Part shown: positions 33,856-44,356 of the stretch, one piece after another
Layout: each line of letters starts with the position of its first letter
Position numbering within the stretch: the stretch's first letter is position 1
Assembly (NCBI GenBank): GCA_903898675.1
Contig: CAIUGM010000014.1
Span: 310,001-374,000, forward strand
DNA: 64,000 nucleotides
Reading direction: 5' to 3'
DNA from: an uncultured Verrucomicrobiota bacterium
Lineage (GTDB): Bacteria > Verrucomicrobiota > Verrucomicrobiia > Opitutales > Opitutaceae
The notes under the pieces: model-generated
What the model was told of the DNA's origin: nothing
Databases searched by the model: none
The model's input: the letters and a program-made list of their open reading frames with translations, nothing else
Position numbers and translations under genes: made by a program

Positions 33856-35180
33856 GGCTTGATCACGTAAAGGGAAATGCGGCGGTTGCGTTGGGCCTCG
33901 ATCAGCTGGGGTTCGGGCTTGGCCTCATAGTTGGAGTAGATGGCTTTCAGCCGGTCGAGTTCCCTGACCGGCTCGCTGCCGACCTTGGTGATGATGTCGC
34001 CGCGCGCGAGACCGGCCTCGGCCGCGGGGTAGCCGGGCTGCACGCCGAGCACAATGACGCCGGAATCGTCCGTCAGCTGGTTCTCGCGCGCATAGGCGCG
34101 GGAAACCTTGCGGACGCTCAGGCCCCACTTCTCAAAGGCCCACTCCGCGCCCACCCAGCTTTCAAGTTTTTCCGTGACGGCGCTGAGTTCCAGGGTCTGG
34201 CCGCCCCGCTTGACCCCGAGGCGCACGGTGGATCCGACCGGCAAGCTGGCGATTGCGTTCTGGATCGGGGGCAGTTGCTCGGGGAAACGCCCGTCCAGTT
34301 TCTGTCCGTTCAGGGTGAGGACCACGTCGCTGGGCCGGAGGCCCGCGCGGGCCGCGGGCGAGCCGGGATCCACGCCGTCGACCAGCATCCCGGTGTTGAC
34401 CGCGAGCGCATAGAATTTTTCCAGGTCCTGCAGCTCGCGGGGCACGAGGCCCAGGTAGCTGCGCGTGATGGTCCCGTGGAGCACGAGCTCGGTCGAGACG
34501 CGCCGGGCAATGTTGGAAGGAATGGCGAAGCCCAAGTTTTCCGCGCCGATGTAGGCGCGGGAGTTGATCCCGATGACCTTGCCCTCCTCGGTCACCAGCG
34601 GCCCGCCGCTGTTGCCGGGGTTGATGGCGGCATCGGTCTGCAGCCAGGTGTTGAACAGGCCCGTCTCGTAGCCGTTGACACCCCGCTTGTCCTCAAAGGG
34701 CCGGTTGTTGTTGGAAATGATGCCGCGCGTCAGCGTGCGGGTCAGGCCGTACGGCGTCCCGACGGCGTAAACGGTCTGCCCGGAATAAAGTTCGCTCGAG
34801 TCGCCAAAATCCGCGGACGTGAAACTGAGCTTGCGCCGCCGCACCTCGTCGAGGTCGAGGCGCAGCACGGCCAGATCGGTCCAGTGATCCCAGCCGACGA
34901 GCCTGGCGCTGACGCGTTCCAGGCTGGCGAGGGTCACGGAAATTTCCACCGCCGAGGGGCTGGCCACGTGGGCGTTGGTGAGGATGAGGCCATCGGCGGA
35001 GATGATCACGCCGGAGCCGATGCCCCCGGTGAAACGCTGGGCGCCGTCCTCAAAGGTGATCTCGCGCACATCAATGCGGACGACCGCCTCGAGGAGCCGG
35101 TTAAAGCCCCGGCTCATGGCGGCCTCAGCGGCGCCGGCGAGCACGAACAGCGCCAGGCCCGTAATGGTCAGGCGGCGCAT
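33852..35180 (-). CDS. HtrA/DegP-family periplasmic serine protease
   Basis: A 442-residue exported protease with two PDZ domains. The signal peptide covers about 20 residues (LTITGLALFVLAGAAEA). The catalytic triad is His71 in ILTNAHVAS, Asp102 in HWTDLAVLRL and Ser191 in INPGNSGGPLV. The PDZ regions are around 235-330 (GMLVDGVDPGSPAARAGLRP) and 350-440 (GVIVLGVQPGYPAAEAGLAR). It degrades misfolded periplasmic proteins. The start at 35180 is chosen because MRR and a signal peptide follow; the reading frame stays open upstream through leuS but those codons are shadow. It heads the seven-gene operon that ends with opgH. Confidence 0.93.
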   Translation of the reverse strand: MRRLTITGLALFVLAGAAEAAMSRGFNRLLEAVVRIDVREITFEDGAQRFTGGIGSGVIISADGLILTNAHVASPSAVEISVTLASLERVSARLVGWDHWTDLAVLRLDLDEVRRRKLSFTSADFGDSSELYSGQTVYAVGTPYGLTRTLTRGIISNNNRPFEDKRGVNGYETGLFNTWLQTDAAINPGNSGGPLVTEEGKVIGINSRAYIGAENLGFAIPSNIARRVSTELVLHGTITRSYLGLVPRELQDLEKFYALAVNTGMLVDGVDPGSPAARAGLRPSDVVLTLNGQKLDGRFPEQLPPIQNAIASLPVGSTVRLGVKRGGQTLELSAVTEKLESWVGAEWAFEKWGLSVRKVSRAYARENQLTDDSGVIVLGVQPGYPAAEAGLARGDIITKVGSEPVRELDRLKAIYSNYEAKPEPQLIEAQRNRRISLYVIKP

Positions 35181-35225
35181 GATTGACGGTGCTGGGGAAT
35201 CTCTCAATGTCTCGTTTTTCACTCG

Positions 35226-37790
<2,565 letters not shown>

Positions 37791-37827
37791 AGATACTAAA
37801 GCGTGCTTTCGAAAGACCAGATTCTAC

Positions 37828-37856
37828 TTGTCATAGGGATTACACCCTATTTTATC
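37828..37856 (+). promoter_or_regulatory. Possible sigma-70-type promoter for the exopolysaccharide operon
   Basis: TTGTCA at 37828-37833 is a good -35 box, and TTTATC at 37851-37856 lies 17 bases downstream as a weaker -10. The gene downstream starts at 37914. The 123-base gap is clearly richer in A/T than its surroundings. No other feature was seen in it. Confidence 0.35.
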
Positions 37857-37913
37857 TGGGACAACCAAACCAGCCCACGCCTGCGTCACTGAACGTCCAA
37901 CCCGATCGCTGCC

Positions 37914-38798
37914 ATGAAATCCAAGTTTTTCCACCTGCTCCTGCTGGGTGCCGCCGCCCTCGCAGTGCTGGCGCCAAGCGCTCTGGCGCAGCGGCAGCTC
38001 GGCAAGAAGAAGGGCCCGAACAGCAAAATCTACGTCGCCGAAAGCACGGGTGACTCCCAGATCACGAATGACGACAAGGTCTACACCGCCAAGCAAGCCA
38101 CGGCATTCGATGCGCCGGGTACCGTCATTGAGACGAAGGCGGATTCCCACAACGCCTTTGTGTACTCGAACGGCACCGGCATGTACGTGGACCAAAATAC
38201 CCGCGTGGAGATCAACCGGTTTGTGCAGGAGCCCTTCCAGCCTTCGCGCAACGCCAGTTCAGACAACCCGTACGAACCTTCCGTTTCACAGAGTAATGTC
38301 CATGTGGCCCACGGTGCCGTGGCCATCTGCACGAGCCAGCTCGTGTCGGGCAGCACGATGAACTACACCACGCCCGAGGCCGCGGTGAACATCCGGAACG
38401 GCAAGGTCTCGATCGAAACCAAGGACGACGAAAGCACCATCGATCTGCTCGAGGGCGACATCACGATCCGCGGCGGCGGCAAGGATTCCGGCGGCCAGGT
38501 GCTGCGGCCGGGCGAGCGGGCGGTCATTCGCCCCGGTGCCGCCGGCCAGCCGGCCAGCATCACGATCGGGCCCATCCCACCCGCGGCGCTGCCCGCGCTG
38601 GACGAGAAGGCGAGCATCGCCTGCAATGCCAAGAAGACGGTGAGCTTTGAGGTCATTGAGAAGACCGCCGCACTGGGACCAAACGGAACCGGCTCGGCCG
38701 ATGGCTCCGACCAGGAGATCGTGCCGAAACCCACGGTGCCGGGCGACCTCCCTTCCAACATCACCGTCAGCGTTGATCGCCTGCCGGGTGGCGCGTAA
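37914..38798 (+). CDS. Exported FecR-domain protein of the exopolysaccharide operon
   Basis: A 294-residue exported protein (signal peptide of about 25 residues, ending APSALAQ). The body has a FecR-like beta structure: VIETKADSHNAFVYSNGTGM, VDQNTRVEINRF, SQSNVHVAHGAVAICT, then AAVNIRNGKVSIETKDDES. It ends in a Gly/Pro-rich tail (GDLPSNITVSVDRLPGGA). FecR domains in exopolysaccharide loci are often surface or sensor proteins, not sigma regulators. It heads the operon with an outer-membrane barrel, a Wza-type export protein and a Wzc-type kinase. There is no ECF sigma gene beside it. Confidence 0.75.
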   Translation: MKSKFFHLLLLGAAALAVLAPSALAQRQLGKKKGPNSKIYVAESTGDSQITNDDKVYTAKQATAFDAPGTVIETKADSHNAFVYSNGTGMYVDQNTRVEINRFVQEPFQPSRNASSDNPYEPSVSQSNVHVAHGAVAICTSQLVSGSTMNYTTPEAAVNIRNGKVSIETKDDESTIDLLEGDITIRGGGKDSGGQVLRPGERAVIRPGAAGQPASITIGPIPPAALPALDEKASIACNAKKTVSFEVIEKTAALGPNGTGSADGSDQEIVPKPTVPGDLPSNITVSVDRLPGGA

Positions 38799-38814
38799 TG
38801 TGCGGAGCGAAGAC

Positions 38815-39945
38815 GTGATCCTTTCTCCCAAAGCAAACTACCTGCTACTGACTGTCCTGCTGGTGGCCTTGCCGGCCCGCCCGGCCCGGGCGCTGCTCAA
38901 CCTGGACGGCACCCGCAACCAGGTGTTCGTCTTCGGCAACGTCACCTTCGCCTACAATTCGAATATTTTCTCGAACGCCAGTTCGCCCGGCGACTACACC
39001 GCGACCACCGAGGTCGGCGTCGACCTGAAGCGGCGGGCCGGCATCATCGCGGTCAACATCACCGCCAAGATCGATTACCAGCGGTTTGACCGCTATACGT
39101 CCGAAAGCTCCGTGGATCCGAGCTTCTACCTCGAGCTCAACAAGACCTCCGGGCGCACGACCGGGGCCTTCACGGTCAACTTCTTCCGCGAAAGCCGCTC
39201 CGACAGCGCCGTCAACCTGCGGACCAGCTCCTGGAATATCCCGCTCGGCCTCAGCATCAAATACCCCATCAACGACAAGTTTTACGTCACGTCCGCCACC
39301 GGCTACCTTGAGCGCCGCTACGTCGACAATGCGGCCCTGGCGAACTACACTGACTACAGCGAGTCCGTCGACCTTTTCTACGTCTACACCTCCAAGCTCG
39401 ATCTCGTCAGCGGCTACCGCATCCGCATCTCCCACACCTCGATCGGCCCCGACACCTACGACCACTGGTTCAACGTCGGCGCGATCGGCGTTCTTTTTGG
39501 TAAGCTCAACGGCTCGGTTCGCCTCGGTTACCAAGTCCGTGACGTCAACGGCGGGGGCAGCTTCGGCGATTTCAACGGGGTGGCTGCGCTCAACTGGGTG
39601 GTCACCCGCAAGTTCACCCTCAGCGGCCAGTTCAGCCGTGACTACACCACGATCGCCACCGGCTCATCGGTCGACACGACCACGGTGGGTCTGCGCGCCA
39701 ACTATGTCTTCACGCGCAAGTTCGACGTCGATGGCGGCGTGTCCTACGGGCGGAACAACTTCCTGCAGGGCACCCTGCAGCACCGCCAGGACGAGTTCTA
39801 TGCCTGGGATGTCAGCGCCCGCTACAAGTTCAACGAACACTTGCGGCTCGCGGCCAGCTACAACTACCTGCACAATTATTCCACCATCAGCCTGTCCGAT
39901 TTCGAACGCCACGGATTCTCCCTCGACATCGCGAGCCGCTTTTAA
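38815..39945 (+). CDS. Outer-membrane beta-barrel protein (exopolysaccharide operon)
   Basis: A 376-residue exported barrel. The start is the GTG at 38815, with GGAG eight bases upstream; residues 1-23 form the signal peptide (ILSPKANYLLLTVLLVALPA). The rest is long alternating strands (VFVFGNVTFAYNSNIFSN, FYVTSATGYLERRYVD, FTLSGQFSRDYTTIATG) ending in a C-terminal HGFSLDIASRF, the aromatic-ended strand of outer-membrane barrels. The family is like outer-membrane beta-barrel-2/GumK-type porins found beside Wza homologues. It starts 17 bases after the FecR gene and probably exports or tethers the polymer. Confidence 0.75.
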   Translation: MILSPKANYLLLTVLLVALPARPARALLNLDGTRNQVFVFGNVTFAYNSNIFSNASSPGDYTATTEVGVDLKRRAGIIAVNITAKIDYQRFDRYTSESSVDPSFYLELNKTSGRTTGAFTVNFFRESRSDSAVNLRTSSWNIPLGLSIKYPINDKFYVTSATGYLERRYVDNAALANYTDYSESVDLFYVYTSKLDLVSGYRIRISHTSIGPDTYDHWFNVGAIGVLFGKLNGSVRLGYQVRDVNGGGSFGDFNGVAALNWVVTRKFTLSGQFSRDYTTIATGSSVDTTTVGLRANYVFTRKFDVDGGVSYGRNNFLQGTLQHRQDEFYAWDVSARYKFNEHLRLAASYNYLHNYSTISLSDFERHGFSLDIASRF

Positions 39946-39962
39946 CGCCCTTTGATTCAAAC

Positions 39963-40586
39963 ATGAAATTAACCCGCCCGTTTTTACTGCTGCTTGGCGG
40001 CCTGCTCCTCTGGAGCGGCGCCACCCTGCGCGCGGATAATCCCCAGAACCAGACCAAGAAGAATTACATTCACACCCTGGCACTGGCGGACCGCATCCGC
40101 GTCGCCGTTTACCAGGAGGACGACCTGACCAGCCTGACCCGCATCGATGCGCGCGGCCGCATCAACCTGCCTCTGATCGGGGAAATCACCGTGGGCGGCA
40201 TGACCGTGGTGGAAGCCCAGAACACCATCGAGAACGCCTACAAGGACGGGCGCTTCCTGCGCAACCCGCAGGTGACCGTCAATGTGGAGGAGTACGCTCC
40301 CCGCGAGGTCTCCATCCAGGGCCAGATCCGCAATCCGGGCCGGTATACGCTGCCGATCGAGTCCACCTTCACCGTCGTTGAGCTGGTCACCAAGGCCGGG
40401 GGCATCACCGATATCGGCAAAGGCACGGCCGTGTCGGTCACCCGGGTCCTCCCCGACGGCTCCAAGAAGGTGTTCACGATCGACGTCGACAACGTGATCA
40501 AGGGACGGAAGGACCAGAAGAATGATGACAACACCCTCCTCCTGTTGCCGGGTGACATTGTCTATGTGCCGGAACGCCTGATCTGA
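39963..40586 (+). CDS. Polysaccharide export protein (Wza-like)
   Basis: A 207-residue exported protein with a signal peptide (ends TLRADNPQ). It has the Wza/poly-export domain (LALADRIRVAVYQEDDLTSL, IDARGRINLPLIGEITVGGM) and a SLBB domain (REVSIQGQIRNPGRYTLPIE and VVELVTKAGGITDIGKGTAV). It lacks a clear lipobox and is much shorter than E. coli Wza (379), so it corresponds to the periplasmic domains only. Its place between the barrel protein and the Wzc-like kinase points to an export channel made with the barrel. Confidence 0.88.
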   Translation: MKLTRPFLLLLGGLLLWSGATLRADNPQNQTKKNYIHTLALADRIRVAVYQEDDLTSLTRIDARGRINLPLIGEITVGGMTVVEAQNTIENAYKDGRFLRNPQVTVNVEEYAPREVSIQGQIRNPGRYTLPIESTFTVVELVTKAGGITDIGKGTAVSVTRVLPDGSKKVFTIDVDNVIKGRKDQKNDDNTLLLLPGDIVYVPERLI

Positions 40587-40594
40587 TCCCAGTA

Positions 40595-42775
40595 ATGTCC
40601 GCCTTCGACGCTCCCTCTTCCTCGGCCCCGGGCAATTCCACCGGGCCGTCCATGCACGGCAACGACCACCAGGTCGTGGAGCGTCGTTCGCTGCGGGATT
40701 ACTACGTCATCCTCCGCGAGCGGCTTTGGATCGCCCTGCCGGTCGCCCTCCTGGTCTCGCTCTCGCTGGGCTATTACCAGGCGCAGGAGACCCCGATGTA
40801 TTCGAGCAGCGCCACGATGCAGTTCGAGCGCCCCGAGCGCGTCGTCCTCAACGAGCAGGTCGTGGACACCTCGGTCCGCTCCGACGTCGACCTGAACACC
40901 TACCGCCAGATTCTCACCAGCAGCCGGCTGCGCAGCATGGTGGCGCAGTCCCTGACCCCGGACGAAATCAAGATCCTGCAGCGCCCCTACCTGAAGAACC
41001 TCGCGCCCGGCGCCAATCCACCCGGTGTCGGCTCGCTGCTGGGCACCATGAGCCCGGATTACATCCGCAACAGTTTCCTGCTCAATATCACCGTGACAAA
41101 TCGCGACCCGGAGGGGGCTGCCCTCCTTGCCAACCGTTTTGTCGAGCAGTTCATGCGCTACCTGATCGAAAACGTCGGGGGCAAGAATGAGTTTGCCGTG
41201 GATTATCTCCGCAGCCGGGCCGAGGAATTGCGCAAGGAGTCCGAGGCCGGCGAGGGCAAGCTCCAGGAATACCGCCGCAAGCACAATCTGGTCTCGCTGG
41301 ACAACAGCATGAACATCGTCGGCGAAAGGCTGCGGGCGATCAACTCCACCCTCACCACCGCCCGCCTGGCCCGCATCGATATCGAGACCCTGCTCAGCCA
41401 GATCGAGCAGATGCAGAAATCCGGCGGGAGCCTGCTGGAGATCGGCTACATTTCCGGCTACGGCACGATCGCAACCCTCAAGGCCCAGCTGGCGGAGCTG
41501 ACCAAGCAGCAGTCCATCCTCAGCGAGCGCTACCTGGAGCGGCATCCCAAGATGATCGACCTGGCCAATTCGCTCGATGTCGTCACGGCCCAGCTCCAGC
41601 ACAACATCGAGCAGTCAATCGCGGACCTGCGGACCCAGTACGTGAAACTCAAGGACACCGAGGCCTCGTATGAGCGCGAATACCGCGAGGCCGAGAAGGA
41701 CCAGCTGCGGCTCGGCGAGCTTTCGGTCGAGTTCAAGAGCCTCGAGAACCAGGCCCAGGTGGCGAAAAACAACTACATCCAGATCCTCGACCGGCTCAAC
41801 CAGACCACCACCTCGAAGAACCTGGAAAACATTCCCGTCAAGCCGCTGGACCGCGCCCTGCCCGCCGGTTCACCCTACACGCCGAATCTCCGTAACATCA
41901 TGAAGACCTGCGTCGGGCTGGGCGTGCTCATCTTTGCTGGCGTCGCCATCGGCCTGAGCTTCATTGATGACCGGGTGAAGAGCGCCTGGGACATCGAGGG
42001 CTTCATCGGGGCCAACCTCCTCGGCATCATCCCCGAACTGGGCAACGTGCCGGACGCGGAAAAACATTCCCTGGTCAACAGCAACAAGACCTCCCCCGGT
42101 TCCGAGGCTTTTCTCAGCGTATACAGCGCGGTGAAAATCCAGTCGAAGCTCGACTTCCCGAAGTCGATCCTCGTCACGAGCACCATCCCCGGCGAGGGCA
42201 AGACGATGATCAGCTGCAACCTCGCGGCCTCTTTCGCCCGCCACGGGAAGCGCGTGCTCCTGATCGACTGCGACATGCGCCGGCCGATGCTGCACCGCCA
42301 CTTCAAGCTCACCAACGAGCTCGGCCTGATCGCCTGGTTTGAATCCGGCGCGAAGATTCCCGCCGATCCGCTCACTGACCCGTCGCTCGGCCTCGTCAAG
42401 GTCGACGAGAACCTCTACCTGCTCCGCTCCGGCGGCCGCTCCAAGAGCCCGACCGAGCTGCTCGAGAACCCCATCTTCGGGCAGTTCATTGAGAACATGA
42501 AGCAGCACTTCGATCTCGTGGTCGTGGACTCGCCGCCCATGGGCGCCGTCACCGACGCCCTGCTCATTTCCGAGCGGACCGACGAGGTGCTGTACGTCTG
42601 CCGCTTCAACCGCGCCTACCGGAAACACATCCGCCTTTACATCAAGCAGCTCAAGGAAGGCAAAAACGAGCTGCTCGGCATCGTGCTCAACGGGCTCTCG
42701 GCGCGCCGCATCGAATATTATAGCAATTACCGGTACTACCGCAGCTACAAGAAATACTACGGGTCGCAGTCGTAG
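40595..42775 (+). CDS. Polysaccharide co-polymerase/tyrosine autokinase (Wzc-like)
   Basis: A 726-residue inner-membrane protein that controls polymer length and export. The N-terminal Wzz domain has a membrane helix near 45-65 and long coiled coils (EELRKESEAGEGKLQEYRRK, QQSILSERYLERHPKMIDLA). A second membrane helix lies near 435-450. The C-terminal BY-kinase has Walker A TIPGEGKTMIS at about 531-541, Walker A' LLIDCDMRRP, Walker B LVVVDSPPMG, and a tail of clustered tyrosines (EYYSNYRYYRSYKKYYG) for autophosphorylation. It ends the four-gene exopolysaccharide operon. No polymerase or glycosyltransferase genes are in the window. Confidence 0.93.
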   Translation: MSAFDAPSSSAPGNSTGPSMHGNDHQVVERRSLRDYYVILRERLWIALPVALLVSLSLGYYQAQETPMYSSSATMQFERPERVVLNEQVVDTSVRSDVDLNTYRQILTSSRLRSMVAQSLTPDEIKILQRPYLKNLAPGANPPGVGSLLGTMSPDYIRNSFLLNITVTNRDPEGAALLANRFVEQFMRYLIENVGGKNEFAVDYLRSRAEELRKESEAGEGKLQEYRRKHNLVSLDNSMNIVGERLRAINSTLTTARLARIDIETLLSQIEQMQKSGGSLLEIGYISGYGTIATLKAQLAELTKQQSILSERYLERHPKMIDLANSLDVVTAQLQHNIEQSIADLRTQYVKLKDTEASYEREYREAEKDQLRLGELSVEFKSLENQAQVAKNNYIQILDRLNQTTTSKNLENIPVKPLDRALPAGSPYTPNLRNIMKTCVGLGVLIFAGVAIGLSFIDDRVKSAWDIEGFIGANLLGIIPELGNVPDAEKHSLVNSNKTSPGSEAFLSVYSAVKIQSKLDFPKSILVTSTIPGEGKTMISCNLAASFARHGKRVLLIDCDMRRPMLHRHFKLTNELGLIAWFESGAKIPADPLTDPSLGLVKVDENLYLLRSGGRSKSPTELLENPIFGQFIENMKQHFDLVVVDSPPMGAVTDALLISERTDEVLYVCRFNRAYRKHIRLYIKQLKEGKNELLGIVLNGLSARRIEYYSNYRYYRSYKKYYGSQS

Positions 42776-42906
42776 CAAAGGTCGACGGGCCCACGGGACG
42801 ACTGACTGCTCACCGGGGCTCCCCATCGAAGCAGAGCATGTCGCCAGTCCGGGATTGTCGTCCGGTGATCTGTAGTCCGTAGTCCGGTGGTCTGATTTCG
42901 CCTCCC

Positions 42907-43743
42907 ATGCCTTCCGCCTACCTACCCCGGGACTTTGCCGCCCGCCGTCCGGTCGCCCTGATCGCCGGGCGCGGCAACTACCCGCTGATCACCGCCGCCG
43001 CCATCCGCGCCGCCGGGGTGCCGCTGCGGCTCATCGCGATGGACGATGAGACCGAGCCGAGCCTGATCGCCAGTTTTCCGGAGAAAGAGCGGGTCACACT
43101 AAACGTCGGCCAGGTCGGAAAAATGCTCGATGCGCTGAAGGACTTCGGCGCCGGCTACGCCTTGATGGCGGGCCAGGTTAAGCCCAAGAAACTTTTTCAC
43201 GGGCTGACGCCCGACTTGAAGGCGGCCGCCATCCTGTTTTCGCTCAAACGCCGCAATGCCGAGACCATCTTCGGCGCCATCGCGACGGAGATTGAGAAAA
43301 TCGGCGTCACCCTCCTCGACGCCCGGGCTTTCATCGACGACCAGCTGGCCACCGCCGGTGCCATGAGCGGGAAACTGGGCCTCGACGACGAGTATGTGCA
43401 GCACGGCATCCACATCGCCCGGGAACTCGCCCGGCTCGACATTGGCCAGGGCTGCGTGGTCCGCAAAGGCACGGTGCTCGCCGCGGAAGCCTTCGAGGGC
43501 ACCGACGCCATGCTCCGCCGGGCGGGCACCTTCAAGACCGATGAAACCCTCTTCGTCAAAACGGTGAAGACCCGGCAGGACTTCCGCTTCGATGTGCCCG
43601 TGTTCGGCCTGCGCACCCTTGCGACCATGCATGAGGCCGGCCTGAAGGCCGCCGCCCTCGAGGCTGGCAAGGTCATCATCCTTGATAAGCCGGCCGTCCT
43701 GCAACAGGCCAAGGCCTGGGGCATCGCACTCCACGGTTTCTGA
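42907..43743 (+). CDS. lpxI: UDP-2,3-diacylglucosamine pyrophosphatase LpxI
   Basis: LpxI hydrolyses UDP-2,3-diacylglucosamine to lipid X in lipid A synthesis, replacing LpxH in many non-enterobacterial groups. The 278-residue protein has the family segments: IAGRGNYPLITAAAIRAAG, NVGQVGKMLDALKDFGAGYA and LMAGQVKPKKLFHG. Later come DIGQGCVVRKGTVLAAEAFE with GTDAMLRRAG, then FDVPVFGLRTLATMHEAGLK. The 131-bp gap upstream contains a short imperfect duplication of TAGTCCG but no other feature I recognise. Most likely it is transcribed alone. Confidence 0.93.
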   Translation: MPSAYLPRDFAARRPVALIAGRGNYPLITAAAIRAAGVPLRLIAMDDETEPSLIASFPEKERVTLNVGQVGKMLDALKDFGAGYALMAGQVKPKKLFHGLTPDLKAAAILFSLKRRNAETIFGAIATEIEKIGVTLLDARAFIDDQLATAGAMSGKLGLDDEYVQHGIHIARELARLDIGQGCVVRKGTVLAAEAFEGTDAMLRRAGTFKTDETLFVKTVKTRQDFRFDVPVFGLRTLATMHEAGLKAAALEAGKVIILDKPAVLQQAKAWGIALHGF

Positions 43744-43811
43744 CCTTCAAGCGCCAGTTAGTGCGGCGGGTATCGTCACTGCCAACGAGCCATCCGTTGC
43801 CTTGGTGTTTT

Positions 43812-43837
43812 GTAGGGGCGCAGCCACCACCGGCCCT
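43812..43837 (+). repeat. Single REP-like unit, family B start
   Basis: GTAGGGGCGCAGCCACC matches the beginning of the family-B element at 3752, but no inverted partner follows within the gap. It is a lone half-element upstream of the BFN gene, and the 132-bp gap shows nothing else I recognise. Confidence 0.5.
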
Positions 43838-43875
43838 TGCTTGCACTTTCCCCCCGACTGGCCAACTTTTCCCGC

Positions 43876-44352
43876 ATGCCTGCCGATATCGTCGAAGTCT
43901 CCATCAAAGGCCTGATGCCCACGGCCAACGGCTGCGCCGTGTTCCTCGGCAACGACGAGAAGGTCTTCGTGATCTACGTGGATCCCAGCGTGGGCAGCGC
44001 CATTTCGATGACCATCAACGGGGTCAAGAAGGAGCGCCCGCTGACCCACGACCTGATCGGCAACATGCTGCTCGGCTTTGAGATCACACTCGAGCGCATC
44101 GTCATCAACGATTTCGTCGTCAACGACGGCACCTATTTCGCCCGGATCATCCTGCACATGCAAAACGAGCTGGGGCGCAAGTTTCTCGAGCTCGACGCCC
44201 GGCCCAGCGACTCGATCGTGCTCGCCCTCCAGCAGCGCCGGCCGATTTTTGTCGCCCGCAAGGTTTTTGACCCGGCCGAGGACATGAGCGAAATCCTCGA
44301 GCGCGTGCTCAAGCAGCAGAAGGAAGAGCCCAAGGACGAGGGAGACCAGTAA
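43876..44352 (+). CDS. Bifunctional nuclease (BFN/DUF151) family protein
   Basis: A 158-residue protein of the BFN domain family, which includes plant and Thermotoga nucleases with RNase and DNase activity. The sequence follows the family: VEVSIKGLMPTANGCAVFLG, KVFVIYVDPSVGSAISMTI, RPLTHDLIGNMLLGFEITLE, GTYFARIILHMQNE and LDARPSDSIVLALQQRRPIF, then a charged C-terminal tail (EEPKDEGDQ). Activity is inferred from the family. It starts with the ATG at 43876. dus follows after four bases, so the two are probably co-transcribed. Confidence 0.9.
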   Translation: MPADIVEVSIKGLMPTANGCAVFLGNDEKVFVIYVDPSVGSAISMTINGVKKERPLTHDLIGNMLLGFEITLERIVINDFVVNDGTYFARIILHMQNELGRKFLELDARPSDSIVLALQQRRPIFVARKVFDPAEDMSEILERVLKQQKEEPKDEGDQ

Positions 44353-44356
44353 GGCG

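Noticed and set aside
42776-42906. Small gene or regulatory RNA between the Wzc-like gene and lpxI
   Set aside because: Only a short imperfect duplication (TAGTCCG) is visible; no start codon with a plausible product or stable structure could be supported.
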